A stretch of DNA of 64,000 nt from Rhyacichthys aspro (lineage: Eukaryota; Chordata; Actinopteri; Gobiiformes; Rhyacichthyidae). The stretch lies in the NCBI GenBank assembly GCA_036850595.1, contig CM072160.1, forward strand, positions 11,697,906 to 11,761,905, written 5' to 3'. Numbering within the stretch: position 1 is the stretch's first letter; each line of letters opens with the position of its first letter. This document shows, in pieces, positions 1 to 12,200 of the stretch. A program made the translations under genes and the position numbers. A model generated the notes under the pieces. The model made no database searches. It was not told the origin of the DNA and saw only the letters and a list, made by a program, of their open reading frames with translations.

Positions 1-84
1 TGCATGTGTCAGCGAGTGTACTGGTGTTTTTTGTTGTACTCCTTTAACAGTGTATGTTAGAGACTTCTTTGTGTCTGTGCTCAG

Positions 85-564
85 ATTTTCCTGTACGACT
101 GCACTGAGGTTTCTCCCTTCTCACTGCTGTTTTTTGGAGGAGACATTACAATCCAAAAAGATGAAGACCAAGAGACCATCTCTGTTGATCAGTGGATTGT
201 TTTTAGATCACCAGCACGCATCGCTCACCTTGTCAAGGTAGAGATTAATCAACACAGCTTTGACATATTATAGTAGAAATAACATTGACCTGGTCAGAAT
301 AACTATCTTCTTTTTTTCTGTGTTTTTCAGAGTTTAAAAAAAGAGCTGGACACTTTGTTGGAGCAGAAAATACGTAATCCTTCTCCTGTTGACTGGCAAA
401 ACCGTCAGTCCAAAGATTGCGCCGTGATCACAGCCATCATAGATCTCATAACAACGCAGGAGAATCCCACTGGAGGTACCAAGGCCTACAACAGAGCATG
501 GCAGTCTGCCCCAAGTGGACAACACATTTATTTTAATGACGACGATGCTGACGAAGATGACTAG
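85..564 (+). CDS. dhx36: DHX36 (DEAH-box G-quadruplex helicase), 3'-terminal two exons, partial
   Basis: These are the last two coding exons of an ATP-dependent DEAH/RHA helicase that unwinds DNA and RNA G-quadruplexes. Exon A is 85-237 (51 codons), after a pyrimidine-rich acceptor ending CAG at 84 and followed by donor GTAGAG. Exon B is 331-564 (77 codons plus TAG), after acceptor TTTTTCAG at 330. The 128 residues contain DQETISVDQWIVF, SPARIAHLVK, NPSPVDW and SKDCAVITAIIDLI, which I recognise as the OB-fold-associated C-terminus of DHX36. The extreme tail (HIYFNDDDADEDD) is acidic and unlike the human end, so the last roughly 25 residues are not conserved. The ATPase and RecA domains lie upstream of the window. 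Identity is supported by the neighbouring arhgef26, as in mammals. The first 84 bases are intron. Confidence 0.93.
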
Positions 565-875
565 AAGTGGCCATGTCACAGTTAACTGTTTTTTCTGCTC
601 ACTGAAAAGAAGTGGATGCCTAGGCAAGATATTTTGGGTAAACAGCTGCTCTGTGGTGCTACTCGGATGCAATGTTCTCTGTGTGCTTCTTAAGGCCAAA
701 CACAAAGGATACTGGGAGAAATAAGCTCTGGAATGACTTGACATGAATTTGTTTTGGTTATATTTTTGCAAGGACCAATCTATGTACTGCTACACCCTTT
801 AGCTATTTGTTTACTTGTGCATTAGTGTTTGAGAAATACAATAATAATACACAATAAAAGGATGTGACACATGAA
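565..875 (+). other. dhx36: dhx36 3' UTR with poly(A) signal
   Basis: This is sequence after the dhx36 stop codon. A canonical AATAAA lies at 853-858, about 290 bases after the stop. A second AATAAA at 1167-1172 could serve a longer transcript. The end is inferred from the hexamer and not observed. Confidence 0.55.
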
Positions 876-1200
876 TCCAACAGATTCAGTCAAGATACAT
901 ATGGATGTATAGTCATTAACTAAAATTAAAATAACAAGAGCACTGTCTTTTATGAGACTGCACCTGGAGGACTATTGTTACAGTTGCACTCAGTTACGAC
1001 CTAATTCAACAGCAGCAGTCTCATAAATTTGTTAAAAGTGCTGCTGAGTGGAGTATTTACTCACATTTCTGATTTATGTGCAATGGATTTACAGAGAGCA
1101 CACTTTAAATCAGATGTTACTAGTTCTACCTTACTGCAGTCTTCAGGGGAAAAGGATGTCATATTCAATAAAAACACAGGAGAGCCTTGGGCAACAAGCT

Positions 1201-2486
1201 TTTAATAATAGCAGCTGATCAAAATATATGGGATTGACTATTTATGCATATAAATTTGTATTTAAAAAACATATGTTGCAATACAGGTTATTTTATGTAT
1301 TTACATGTACATAATTAATTCACAAAAGGTAAAGACATGGATTAATTCATGCAAATTTAAGTATATTTCCCTGAGTGAAGCTGTCTGTGGATAAATATGT
1401 CCGTCTTCCAGTTCCTCTGTGGGACTCTGCACTTGTGGCTGCTACTGGAGTTGAAGCGAGAGGAATGGGTTTGATCGATGGTGTTATCAAAACACTGTGA
1501 CCAAGCCATTCATTTCCCTTTAGCCAGTTACAGCAACACTAAAAAGATGAGTCACACACTGGACAATCACATCAAAAGCAGGGCTGGGGCCCGGGCCACT
1601 CATCTCTTCCACTGTCACCACAAGCACACACAAATTAATTTCATCTTGCCTCAGAAACATCACACAAATAAATCCTAAGGGCCGTATATTTCTATATACT
1701 CCTCCGGCTGACATCAAGTGTGATATTTCTGCCTGTCCTAATCACTGAGTGGCTGTGGAGAATAACAGTGTTTGTGAACAAATGTAAAGCTGATGTTGAC
1801 ATTAACTGTGAATCATTCAGTAAAGTCCTGCACTTATCCCACAGAAAAATAACTGCGTTTGGACCCAATAATCTTTTTTTTTTTTTTTTTTTTTTACACA
1901 AAATCACAAGTTGCTTTTCATAACAACTCAGTTTACGCCATATTGTAATCTGTTGCATTTTTCATCGTAATAGTTTCACTCATCATCAGATGCAACCCAC
2001 GCATTGTAGAGAAGCTGCCAGTCCGACCCTTGTTGGTTTTTTATCACTTCTTTCACGATTCACAACATTTTCAGAGTAAAAAACAAAAGCTGGAGCCTCA
2101 TTACCAGACCGCACACAATTTGGCTCCTTTCGTGAGTCTCCATTAAAACACATTCTAGGTCCAAATTTCAGACTGCTGTTTGCTAAAGTGTTGCAGCAGT
2201 GACTTTGATAGTGGGTGTGAAGTTATTTAACCAGTAATAATGAATTTGGTAGATCCCACTGTCAACTCATGCCACCCACACAAACAACAGTCGTTAATTA
2301 AGGAAACCTCTGCACACTTTTCAGCCTTCAGTCTAAACAGAGCAGGATACTGAGCAGAATTCTCACTTTTGACATTTTGTTTCCCACTAAACAGGGTTCA
2401 GCAGCCACAGTCTTTGACCTTTCACTTGGTGCAGTGACTGAACTCAGTTGTCTAGGTTCATCGCTTGCATATCCAGCTTTTGGTGC
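1201..2486 (-). other. arhgef26: arhgef26 3' UTR (probable) and convergent intergenic region
   Basis: This is the region downstream of the arhgef26 stop, facing dhx36. I see no minus-strand AATAAA here. An ATTAAA variant (TTTAAT on the plus strand at 1201-1206) is the best visible signal. It would give a 3' UTR of about 1.3 kb ending close to the dhx36 distal poly(A) site. A poly-T run of 22 bases lies at 1874-1895. No gene is seen. Confidence 0.35.
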
Positions 2487-3204
2487 TCATACATTGGTCT
2501 CTAGCCCCTGTAAGCGGTCCATCCTCTGCATGTTGCGCTCAATGGTGGCCTGGCATGTGATTGGTTGGGTGCACTCCACAAGGAACCACCCCCTCTCTCC
2601 ATCACGCAGCCGCTCACCTTCATACCAGCCTGGGGGGAGAAAATAGTATCGACACATGAATCTGTGCCTCTCTAGTCTTTGCTTTTGATGCTCAGTGTTG
2701 TCTGTTCTTTAACATGAAAGCTGTTGCCATGAGCGTCACAACAGAACAGACCAGTGGTCTTCATATATGGGTTAAAAATAAAATGGTCTCTAATGGATAA
2801 CAAGAAAAGGAGATGGGCTGAATAAAATCATGTAACTGGAAAAGGAGAGATGGAAATGAGAGGAATACTAAATGAGTTTAGGCGCACGCAATAACTTACC
2901 ATCTACAGTCTGTGAGATAAGAACCACATCAGCCACCTGCAGAGACAGCTCATCTGGCTGCTTGGCTGTGTACGTCCTGATCACCTCTGCTTGCATAGCA
3001 TCTACAAACACACAACAGGTGTCCATATAAACAAAATAAAGGCAATGGAATAAACATGCCAACAAACAGCCACAAGGTGGTGCAATTGGCTTAAAGGTCA
3101 CTGAAGCTGTCTCCTGAAAAAATGTAGGCAACTCACTCCTGTCAAGAGTCTTCTTCTTGTTGACATTCTGACCCAAGGCACTGATCCAGCGAGCGCGTTC
3201 ATTC
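2487..3204 (-). CDS. arhgef26: arhgef26 SH3 domain and PDZ-binding C-terminus exons
   Basis: Exons 3204-3137, 3001-2900 and 2629-2487 encode the end of the PH domain (NERARWISALGQNVNKKK), then an SH3 domain (AEVIRTYTAKQPDELSLQ, ADVVLISQ, GWYEGERLRDGERGWFLVEC). The tail ends GLETNV. The final E-T-N-V fits a class I PDZ ligand, and mammalian SGEF ends in the same residues and binds the polarity scaffolds Scribble and Dlg1, so that interaction is probably retained. Confidence 0.93.
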
Positions 3205-6200
3205 CTAAACACACAACAGTTACTTTTGACACATTTTGTATTAACATTGACAGTTTGAGTAGGCTACAAAGAAACATAAAAAAATATAAATTTGGGTGTG
3301 TAGCTTTTTTTTTTTTTTTTTTTTACAGTTCACTTCCAAAGGGAACATTTTGGCTTTGGAAATACAATATGCTTCAGGCACAAAGTGGATAATTTGGCCT
3401 TCCCTCCCTTCTTTCTGCCTCTGTCAGAGAACACAGGTGTGTTTTCAGTCCAATGAGGACTGAGCAGTACAAGTACAAAGGCTAATTCTCAGGAGAGGAC
3501 AGACCTGCCTGTTCTTTCTCTCTTCTCTGTGTGTGTTTCACAGGAAAAAACACAGTGGGAGGGGTAAGACAGGTCAGATTCCAAGAAACCTCATCTCTAA
3601 TTTCACCTGTTCTGTGCTCCGACTGAAAGTTAGGAAAGGAACACAAAGAACTGATAAAGGGTTTAGGAAATGAAATTGACTGGGCCTGGGGTACCTCACA
3701 GTGACTCAACAGTTTGGTATCATCATGCAGTTAGTGTGGACCCTCTTTACGAGACTTCAGATTTGTCCTATGAGTCACAGCACTTCATGGTGCTTTCATT
3801 GTTCACATGCTGCTCTGATCCTTTTCACGTCAAATAAGCTGTAAAATACTGGGTCCTGTCAGTATTCAAGTATTCATTTACTGAACTGAATATTGTAGTA
3901 ACCTAAAGCATGCCTTGTCACAACACAGTATATTTTATACACTCTGAATGCTGCATGATTACATGGCCCTGGAGCCATGGAACTGCAGACCTTCTTCATG
4001 TGATCAAATGTATAGGAACTCTAAGGATGCGTTTACACCTAACGTGTGAGCTGCTCTGTGGGACTGACAGCTGTTTGTTGTTGCTCTCAACAGCTGTGCA
4101 CACATGGCACCAGTCATATGTGTGCATACTATCACAGCCTGCCCCCTCACAGTATGACAGCTGAAATACTTCTATCAAGACTACATATGTTTATTAAGTG
4201 CACACCCCGAAGAACCACAAGGCCCTTAATGGTTATCTGTGGAATGTGAGCCACATACCACAGAGAGTTCAATCAAGTAAAAGCGGTCCTCAAACCCTGT
4301 ATGTTTACATACTGCTGTGTTAGTGATGTGTTTGCATCAGCAGCAGGTGACTGCCCTCTTCCTCTCAAATTATTTGGGTTGAATTTTTCATTCTCTTAAA
4401 GCTCCTTTTGCATTGAAGAATTTCTTCAACAGAGCAGGAGAATGTCAAGCATCATAAATCCCTAGTCTGGGTTCTCATTTCATGTCTGAATAGTAGAGGG
4501 GCCTCGCTGCACTGTGAAACCTCTTCCATACGGGAAGATAAAGAGTGTTGACAGCGGCTTTCTAACCTCCCTTCCTCTGCCAACTGAAAATCACCACCAG
4601 ATCTCTGTTTTTCAGTGTCATCTCTGACTACCTCTGCCTTCCTGTTCCTTCCGATGACTGTTTACTCAATCCAAAACCACTCCCTTGTTTTCACTTATCC
4701 AAAAATCAAAATGGGTTTTGGATCCAATTCCTACACCTTGAACAAACATAATCATTTCTAATAGGAAAACTCCTAGACACAGGAATCGGTTCCCATCAGA
4801 AAACTTATCATATTTAAGTGAAAGCAGAGATAGCACAAATGGTCAAAACAATTGCTTAACTAAAACCAGACAGAGTCAAATGAAGCCAATGCATACAGCA
4901 CAAGTACACATTCCCTGTGTTATGCAACTATTGCAGCTTTGTTTTGCAGCAGACTTCTGTAGCTGCTCTGTTCCACTAATAGAGAAGCCCTATTCAGTGA
5001 TGGCTCAACATGCACATGCTACACAAAGGATACAGAAAAGGAAGAGGACAAAAAGAGAAGAGTCTGTGGCAGAGACGGTGTCTGAGAAGCAGCACACAGA
5101 TGTCTTTGTGCCATCTCCTGTCCAGCTGCCCGTCTCAATTCCTCAAGTATTATGTCACAGCTGTAATCAAACATCCCTTAAATCTACATGAATGCTTATG
5201 ACTTAGATGGATTGTGCACTGTTAATGCTTAGAATGTCCAAAAAGTCGACAGGTGGATAATGCATTCAAAACATAAAGACCACTTTACCAGCATGAGAAA
5301 ACATGGATACAGTTTCAAATGAAATGAAAATACAAGCCCACCTTCAGTATTATGTATGGAATTTCACACAGAGCCCCGCAGAATTTTTATTCAAGGCTGT
5401 AGAGCACAGTGCAGTGTGTAGTGCTTTTGTTTTTTCATGACTGGATTATTTCTCTGCACCACTGGCAGTTGTGTGGTCCCTGCCTTCTCTGTAATGACTA
5501 AATCTACACTCTGAAATAAGCCGCCAATACAATGAATAATAGCCTTACATAGCTTTTTAGAGAGGATAACTTTTTGCTGTTTTACCCACAAAAAACCTAA
5601 CATACCTAAAGTATACATTTAGTACATATATTTAAGTGCCTAATTCATGTTGATGAAAAATAATTTATTTTAAAGGACTGGTAACTGGGTCATGATGAAT
5701 AAAAGTATTTCTTGATTCCCTCCAGTTTGGACTTTTGCCATTTTGGGGAAGCCTTAAAGACTGTGATAAATCGCCTGAATGGCCTGGATAATGTACCTCT
5801 TCAGTGTGTCATGTTGCATTGAATCAATACATAAGATGATTGGAGGCAGGAACAGGAAGTTATTCAGTGATCATCTAAAACAATGTACTGCCAAAGACAC
5901 GGGCTACTGTCTAAAAGATGAGACACAGGAGCGTGATGAGGGAGGGGCAGAGAGAGAGAAGTTAACAGGCACCAACAGGAGGAGGGAGCGTCGTGGGAAA
6001 CTGTCTACTTCTCAATGGGCCGCTGCTAGGCAACTGCTTTGACAATGCTTAGCAACCGCTACAACAATGGCTGGTCTCCCCTCCCCGGCTCACTCAGAGC
6101 TGCAGTACACACTCTATTACATGAGTGCAAAGGGCCCCAAACCCACACTATCAAAGGAAGGGTTGTGGGGTTTTCTATGAAGACACACTCAGAGTGTGTG

Positions 6201-9200
6201 GGAGCACTACAGGGAGACCCCTCATGTAAACATGGGCACAGCGGGCAGTACACTCAAGCCCTGTCACACTCAACAACTCCCAATAGGCTTCAGGGGCCAG
6301 GACAAAGTCAGGAGCAAGTCCAGATGATAGTGCATGTATGAAAGGGGCAATTGTCAGGTAGGCTGCTGCTGCTGCTACTTCTTTCATATCTACCATGAAA
6401 ACGAGAAACATGATGATAGGAAAGTGCATTCGATATGATGAAGAGTAAAGTCAAATGTGAAGAGTTACAAGACTCCTTCTAGATCAAGTATGCTTCAAAC
6501 ATTTTCTCTGCTTTAGCTTCATTTATGAACACAGACAATATGTCATGAAGATTATCCCCTGCGACAAAAATAAATAAAAGCCTTTGTAGCATGTTAATCT
6601 CTCCCTGACTATATTTAAATACAACTTTTCAACTATGGAAGATATAGTTCCATTGCTGTACTCTGGAAATTAAAGCTTAAGTCATTTGAAATAAGCTATG
6701 AATGATTACTATATGTAGAAACATGCTCCTTACACCCACCCTGCTTTTTATTCAATATATTTATGTTATGTTCAATAATTCTATCTGTTGTTTCAGTGGC
6801 GCTCTGCTGGCTCTCTGTCCTTTCGTCTGTTGAGTGCTTTGTTTACCTACACTGCCTTTGTTAAAAAAGAGAACTGAGGAATGCACAGGAATGAAGGGGA
6901 GCAGGCCTGTATGACAAAAGTCAGACTGTGCTGTGTGTGGATTGAACTAAACTATATCTGATGCCCAAAGATTTTACAGAACCTCTTTGTTTGTGTGGGT
7001 TTAATCATCTGCTATTAAAAAATCTTGCCGATTCTCAGGACAAATACAAAAAGAATTGGCAGATCTGTCCTGAACTTGAAAAGCACTAAGTTTAAATATG
7101 TTTAAAGCTAAAAATACAAAGACTATGATAGTTAGATGTGTGACTAAACCTCCACATGCCACGGATTCAAGCTCCAGCGAGTAGACACAAAAGAATCTGC
7201 TTTCCCAGAGTGGCTTAGCTTGAAAGAAGCTCAGTCAACAAACAATTATCTTTATGTTTGAGTACATCAGCCAGAATGAAGTCTCACACATCAAAGCAAA
7301 ATGAACTGATGTTTGACCGTAATGCGTAAAGTTCATCACTTGTGAGGATCAGGTGGTGCCCATTAGAAAAATGTAACTAAATATTCCTGTGACCCAAAAT
7401 GCTCTACAAAAGACTAAGAGCAAGAAAGAAAGGTTGAAGTATTGTTTTACTCTAGGAACACTAGTGTACAGGAAGAAAAGATAAGGGCGAGCAACCTATT
7501 CTAGACATACACGGTGTCTGGAGTATTGAGCTCAAGAAGTATTGAGAATTTGACTAAAAGCCTACACAACTAACGTATGACATTGTTTGAAAATCCGGGA
7601 TGACTGACAGTACTTACAGTGACTCTGTCCCAAGGATCATTAGCACTTTTTCACCAGAGTGGTTGCTTCGAAAGGTGAGTCTGAAGAGGTGGTTGGGACC
7701 AGCTTGTCGTGAGCTCAGCATGCTGGCTGTGCTCCTGACCGGCGACAGGTTGAGGTCCTCCGGCTGGCAGGTACCGACCCAGATCTCATCTCTCAAAGCG
7801 TAGTCGATAACGGTGTAACTGTCCTCGCTGGAAAAGAAACAGAAAGCATGGGTTGTTTTTCAGAACGGAGTGCAATAATCACAAATTTTTGTATTATGAA
7901 AGCATCCATTTATTTGAAAGAATCTTTTGTCCAATAAACGCATTACAGTCTTTCAGCTGCTGCCATTAAGCCTATTCTGTGCGGATTGTTACGTAATAGA
8001 TGATTGCTTTCTTTCGAACCCTTTTAATACAGTTTGTTTTGCTGTTACTTCAGGCTTAGTCAAAGTTGGATTTGTCAGTATATCAGATTTACTATCATAA
8101 TCTATCCCCAGTCTGACTCAGGGCAGGGCATATCAGTAATGCTCTCCCAGTGCTCAAGTGGGTTTCTGTTGGGAGCTGTGATTCCTCCTCCATTGTTGAA
8201 AAAACCTGCGCCTAAGATATATCTAAAGATGGTTGCTGCCCTAGCTGTGCTTCTAACAGGTTAAATTTCCCATCATATAATCATATGTGACCATGTGGAT
8301 GTTTAAAACTCTTTAAAGCATACAAACATGAATAGGCCTCCATTCCCCATGAGTGCTATGAGAGGCACACAGTTACTTAAAAACATCTGGAGCCGATTGT
8401 GAAACACAGGACCTCTGAACCAGGAGAGAACATGTCTATGTGTGTGTGTTTTTACAGCATTCAGAAGAACAGGAGCTTAACCTGGGTCCACATGTGTTTT
8501 ATCAAGCCCGAGATATCGACAGAAGCCTGCGCGCAAAGCTACTGGACAGACAGGGTTAGCTAAATATTACAGTGCATGTTCAAGCTGCACACACATGAGA
8601 AGGGACAAAAGCTGGAGTAAAACAAACAACGGAGAGTAATGGATTTGTCTGCGTCTGAACAGGGAGCACAGTGATGGCTTCAACTGTTACCCATGAGCCC
8701 TTTTTGTTCACAAATCAACCAAAACTAATTACACACCTTAAAAGAGGTGTGTAATTAGTTTGAAGGAAGAGATTTAAAGGCTGTTGACTGATGTGCATAT
8801 TGTGATTACATGACAGGAAGACTATGGGAAAGGGTTGAATGGTTCAAATGAATGTAAAGATTTGACACAGTCGGGAAGATCTAAGGGCTGCATTGTGTTG
8901 GTCTCTGTCAGCCCTACAGGTAAAATGCCTCTAATACCATTTACATGACACCACTCGGGGGATGGGTGAGGGGTGCATGCTTGTGAGGTGATTTATGTTA
9001 AGTGCCAGTGGTAAGGTATACTATATTCTTTTACTGTCGGGATGGTTGAAGATCCAGTGGTAATATTTTAAATGAGAAAACCCTCTTGTCTCCATCCGCT
9101 GCGAGTTACAAAGAAGCAAACACACCTTGCAGGAATGAAAAGCACTCATCTGTTTGAGATAACAGACAGCTTTGTACGTCATCGAGGCTTTGCCAGTTAC

Positions 9201-12200
9201 TATCTTGAATCGGTTCAACCTGTTCTACAACACATCCAGAGATAAAACAAATCCTTACAGCAACAATGTCTACCTACATAATCAGGACATCAGACCAGGT
9301 AGAAGGGTCAATTTGTTGTCGATAAGTTTGTCAAACAATCACAAAAGTAAGTAAAGTGAATTAGGCACAAGGTCGTGATGGGGGAAAGAGGAGAGAAACA
9401 TTTGGAAATGTTTTGAATTGTGGCCAGGATCACACACGGGAAAAGGGGGACGTTGAGAATGAGAGGAGCCAGCTGGTGAGGCCTCACTGTTATGTAAGTG
9501 TTCCTGTAACTGTGAACCAGTAGCTCAGCGCTTTCTCTGCTGCGTGACCCCAGACCAGACTGATAAAAAGCCCAAAAGCCAGTTTCGATTGGTATCAATA
9601 AGAAGTGTAAATAAATGTGTAACACGTCTCATCACTGGTCTCCAAAAAAAGCAAAGGAAATCATTAACTACTGCCACAAAAAGGACCTTTGATACTTCGA
9701 ACTGGTCACTACTTTCACCTCCTCAGCCTAACCCTTGATGTACACTTAGTTATTCTGGTGTCAAAGCTGGGTTATTTACAGACCACAGCTTTAAAAAACA
9801 AAGACCAGTTGAATGCCCTAAGTAAATAACATTATTCCATTTGCAGTGCACATAAGCTATCCAAGCCATAATAACAGAGCTATTGTAAAACAATGTCTCA
9901 GAGGTTCGTGACCGACCGGTGCCTGGCTGGCCTCATCCCGTCTGGTGTGTTTTTGTTTTCATTTGTGGAAATGGACCACTGAACTGAGTAGCGTGCCACA
10001 GCTCTGCTTTAGTGCACGCGTGGTACAAACCCATATTATAGCAGCCTGTCAAATTCAAAAGCATGAACACCAGGAGCACACCCTTTTTTGCCAAATCCTT
10101 ATTCCAAACACAGTCTGAACAGCACACACACACTGCTTAAGTCTGCTGGCCATGATCAGATTCCCAGAAAAAACAACACGGAATGTTTTTCAACGATTCT
10201 TTGGAATTTCGAGTCTGCGAATGGCGGGATAAATCAATTCCAGACACAGATGGAGATCCTGAAGGGAAGGGATCCTGCGTATGTACACCCACTAAGTTAA
10301 TAAAAAACACATCACTTATAGGAAGTCCTTAGTTATAGCTTGTTCACTGAGACACCTAATACTGGCTTTCACATTGGGATGGCACTGAACCACCTTAAAC
10401 TGTACCATTTTAAGGTAATTTACAGCGGCATGTTGAAACCTGAGTCTTAAAGTCACAATACCAACAGGTTTGGGTAACTGCACCTGTTGTTGCTTGCATC
10501 ATTGCCCCCCTATATAATCAGGTGATTTGTAATAATGATAATAATGAAGAAAGCGTGGTATTATTCATATGACCACCATGTTTTGTTTTGTTTTTTATTA
10601 ACAACCGATTCCCAGAACAAGTTCAGACAAAATGCCACACCCTGTTCAAAGGGTCTTGGCCTTATAAAGGTTTACAGGCTCACAGCCCTGGGTTTAAGGT
10701 AACACTTTCACTCTGAACATGTCAAAACACGTGAGTGCTGTAAAAAGCGAATATGTCATGGTCACATTGCCACTGACTGAGTCACCGGGAGATGCATCAT
10801 AATCACACCCTCACCTCTTCTTCTTGGTGACGATAAGGACGTCATTGAACAGGAAGAAGTAGACCTGGTGCCGTGACGTCCTTTTGAGGAAGATGCCGTT
10901 GTCCTCCACAAAAGCGGTCAGCTCTCCTCTCTTGACCATCCACCTGGACGATGACACCAGGGGGAAAGGCTACAGAAGTACAGAAGACAGTGGCTAACAG
11001 TGTTGATCATGACACCGAAGCGAAATGACAATCATTTTTTGCGACAGCTGGCTATGCAGTGAGTGAATATCGCGAGACATCTGTGAATCCCAAACATTCC
11101 AGCAGCCTTTTCCCACACTCAAGTTTGACAAGCCTTGTGTGTGCATAATGAATACAGACACAGGCCAAGTGAGTGACGGAAGTGTATGCTCGCCATTTCC
11201 AAATGTCAGCACTCAGACTGTCTTAGCTAATGTTTAACACGCCCCATAAATACGCGTGTGATTATAGAGTGACATACCTTTATCTTGAATTCCAGTTGAG
11301 AGTTAATGGTGTACATCATCTCGGTTCGCTCCATGGTTCGTGCTCCTTCGTTACACTTCCTTACCACCTGTAGTTGAACACACATGCACACACAAAAATC
11401 TCAAAATGATGGTGATTACAAAGTCACTATTTATGACGCATCTATTGTGTATAAAAAGTTAATATTTTCTCAACTCTAATAGTCTGTTATGGACGTACAA
11501 GTTGAAAGTTAACTGAAGAAATGCATATATAAGCTGTTATATATCAATATATATGTATAAAACAGCTTGCTACATAACTGTGCTTTTGTACCATCTATTT
11601 CAAAAACATCTGAAATGGCCCTGACATCTACTGACCTTGCTAACTGCTTGCAAAGTCTTTTTACATTCCTCATACTGCGCAGAGTCTTTAGGCGTCTTCT
11701 GACAAATAGTCTGCAATACAAAGAACAAGGGTGAACACTCCTCAATAAAAAAACATTTAAAAAACATATTTAACTCACAAAGATTTACAACAATGCATTT
11801 AAGCCCTTGCTCACACGCCTCTGGCAAGGGCTTGATTAGATATTCAAGCTGTGGGAACAATTGAACAGCAACTAAACTTTCTCAGGGTCCAAGTGCCTCT
11901 GCGTCTACGAGCATAAACCCCAGAGTCTCTAGAGAGAGACAGTGACGGAAGACTGGGACACGAAAGTGGAAAGGGAGAAGGGGAAGTGGGGGGACACAGT
12001 AGGAACAGAGTGTAGTTGTGCCAAAGGAAGCATTCAGTGGAAAAGGCAAACAGACGGAGATGTGAAATGATTTAGGAACAGCAGGCAATGATGTCAGGTC
12101 ATACAAGTGTCCGCGAGGTTAGCAAGTTAAAAGGCAGAACAGTCTGTGTCCAGTTGAGCTCAGGCTATTCAAACAAAGTGTTGCGTAAGAGCTAATGGTA

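Noticed and set aside
334..771. 145-codon open frame on the minus strand
   Set aside because: Lies antisense to the last dhx36 exon and has no recognisable domain; it is a shadow of the real coding strand.
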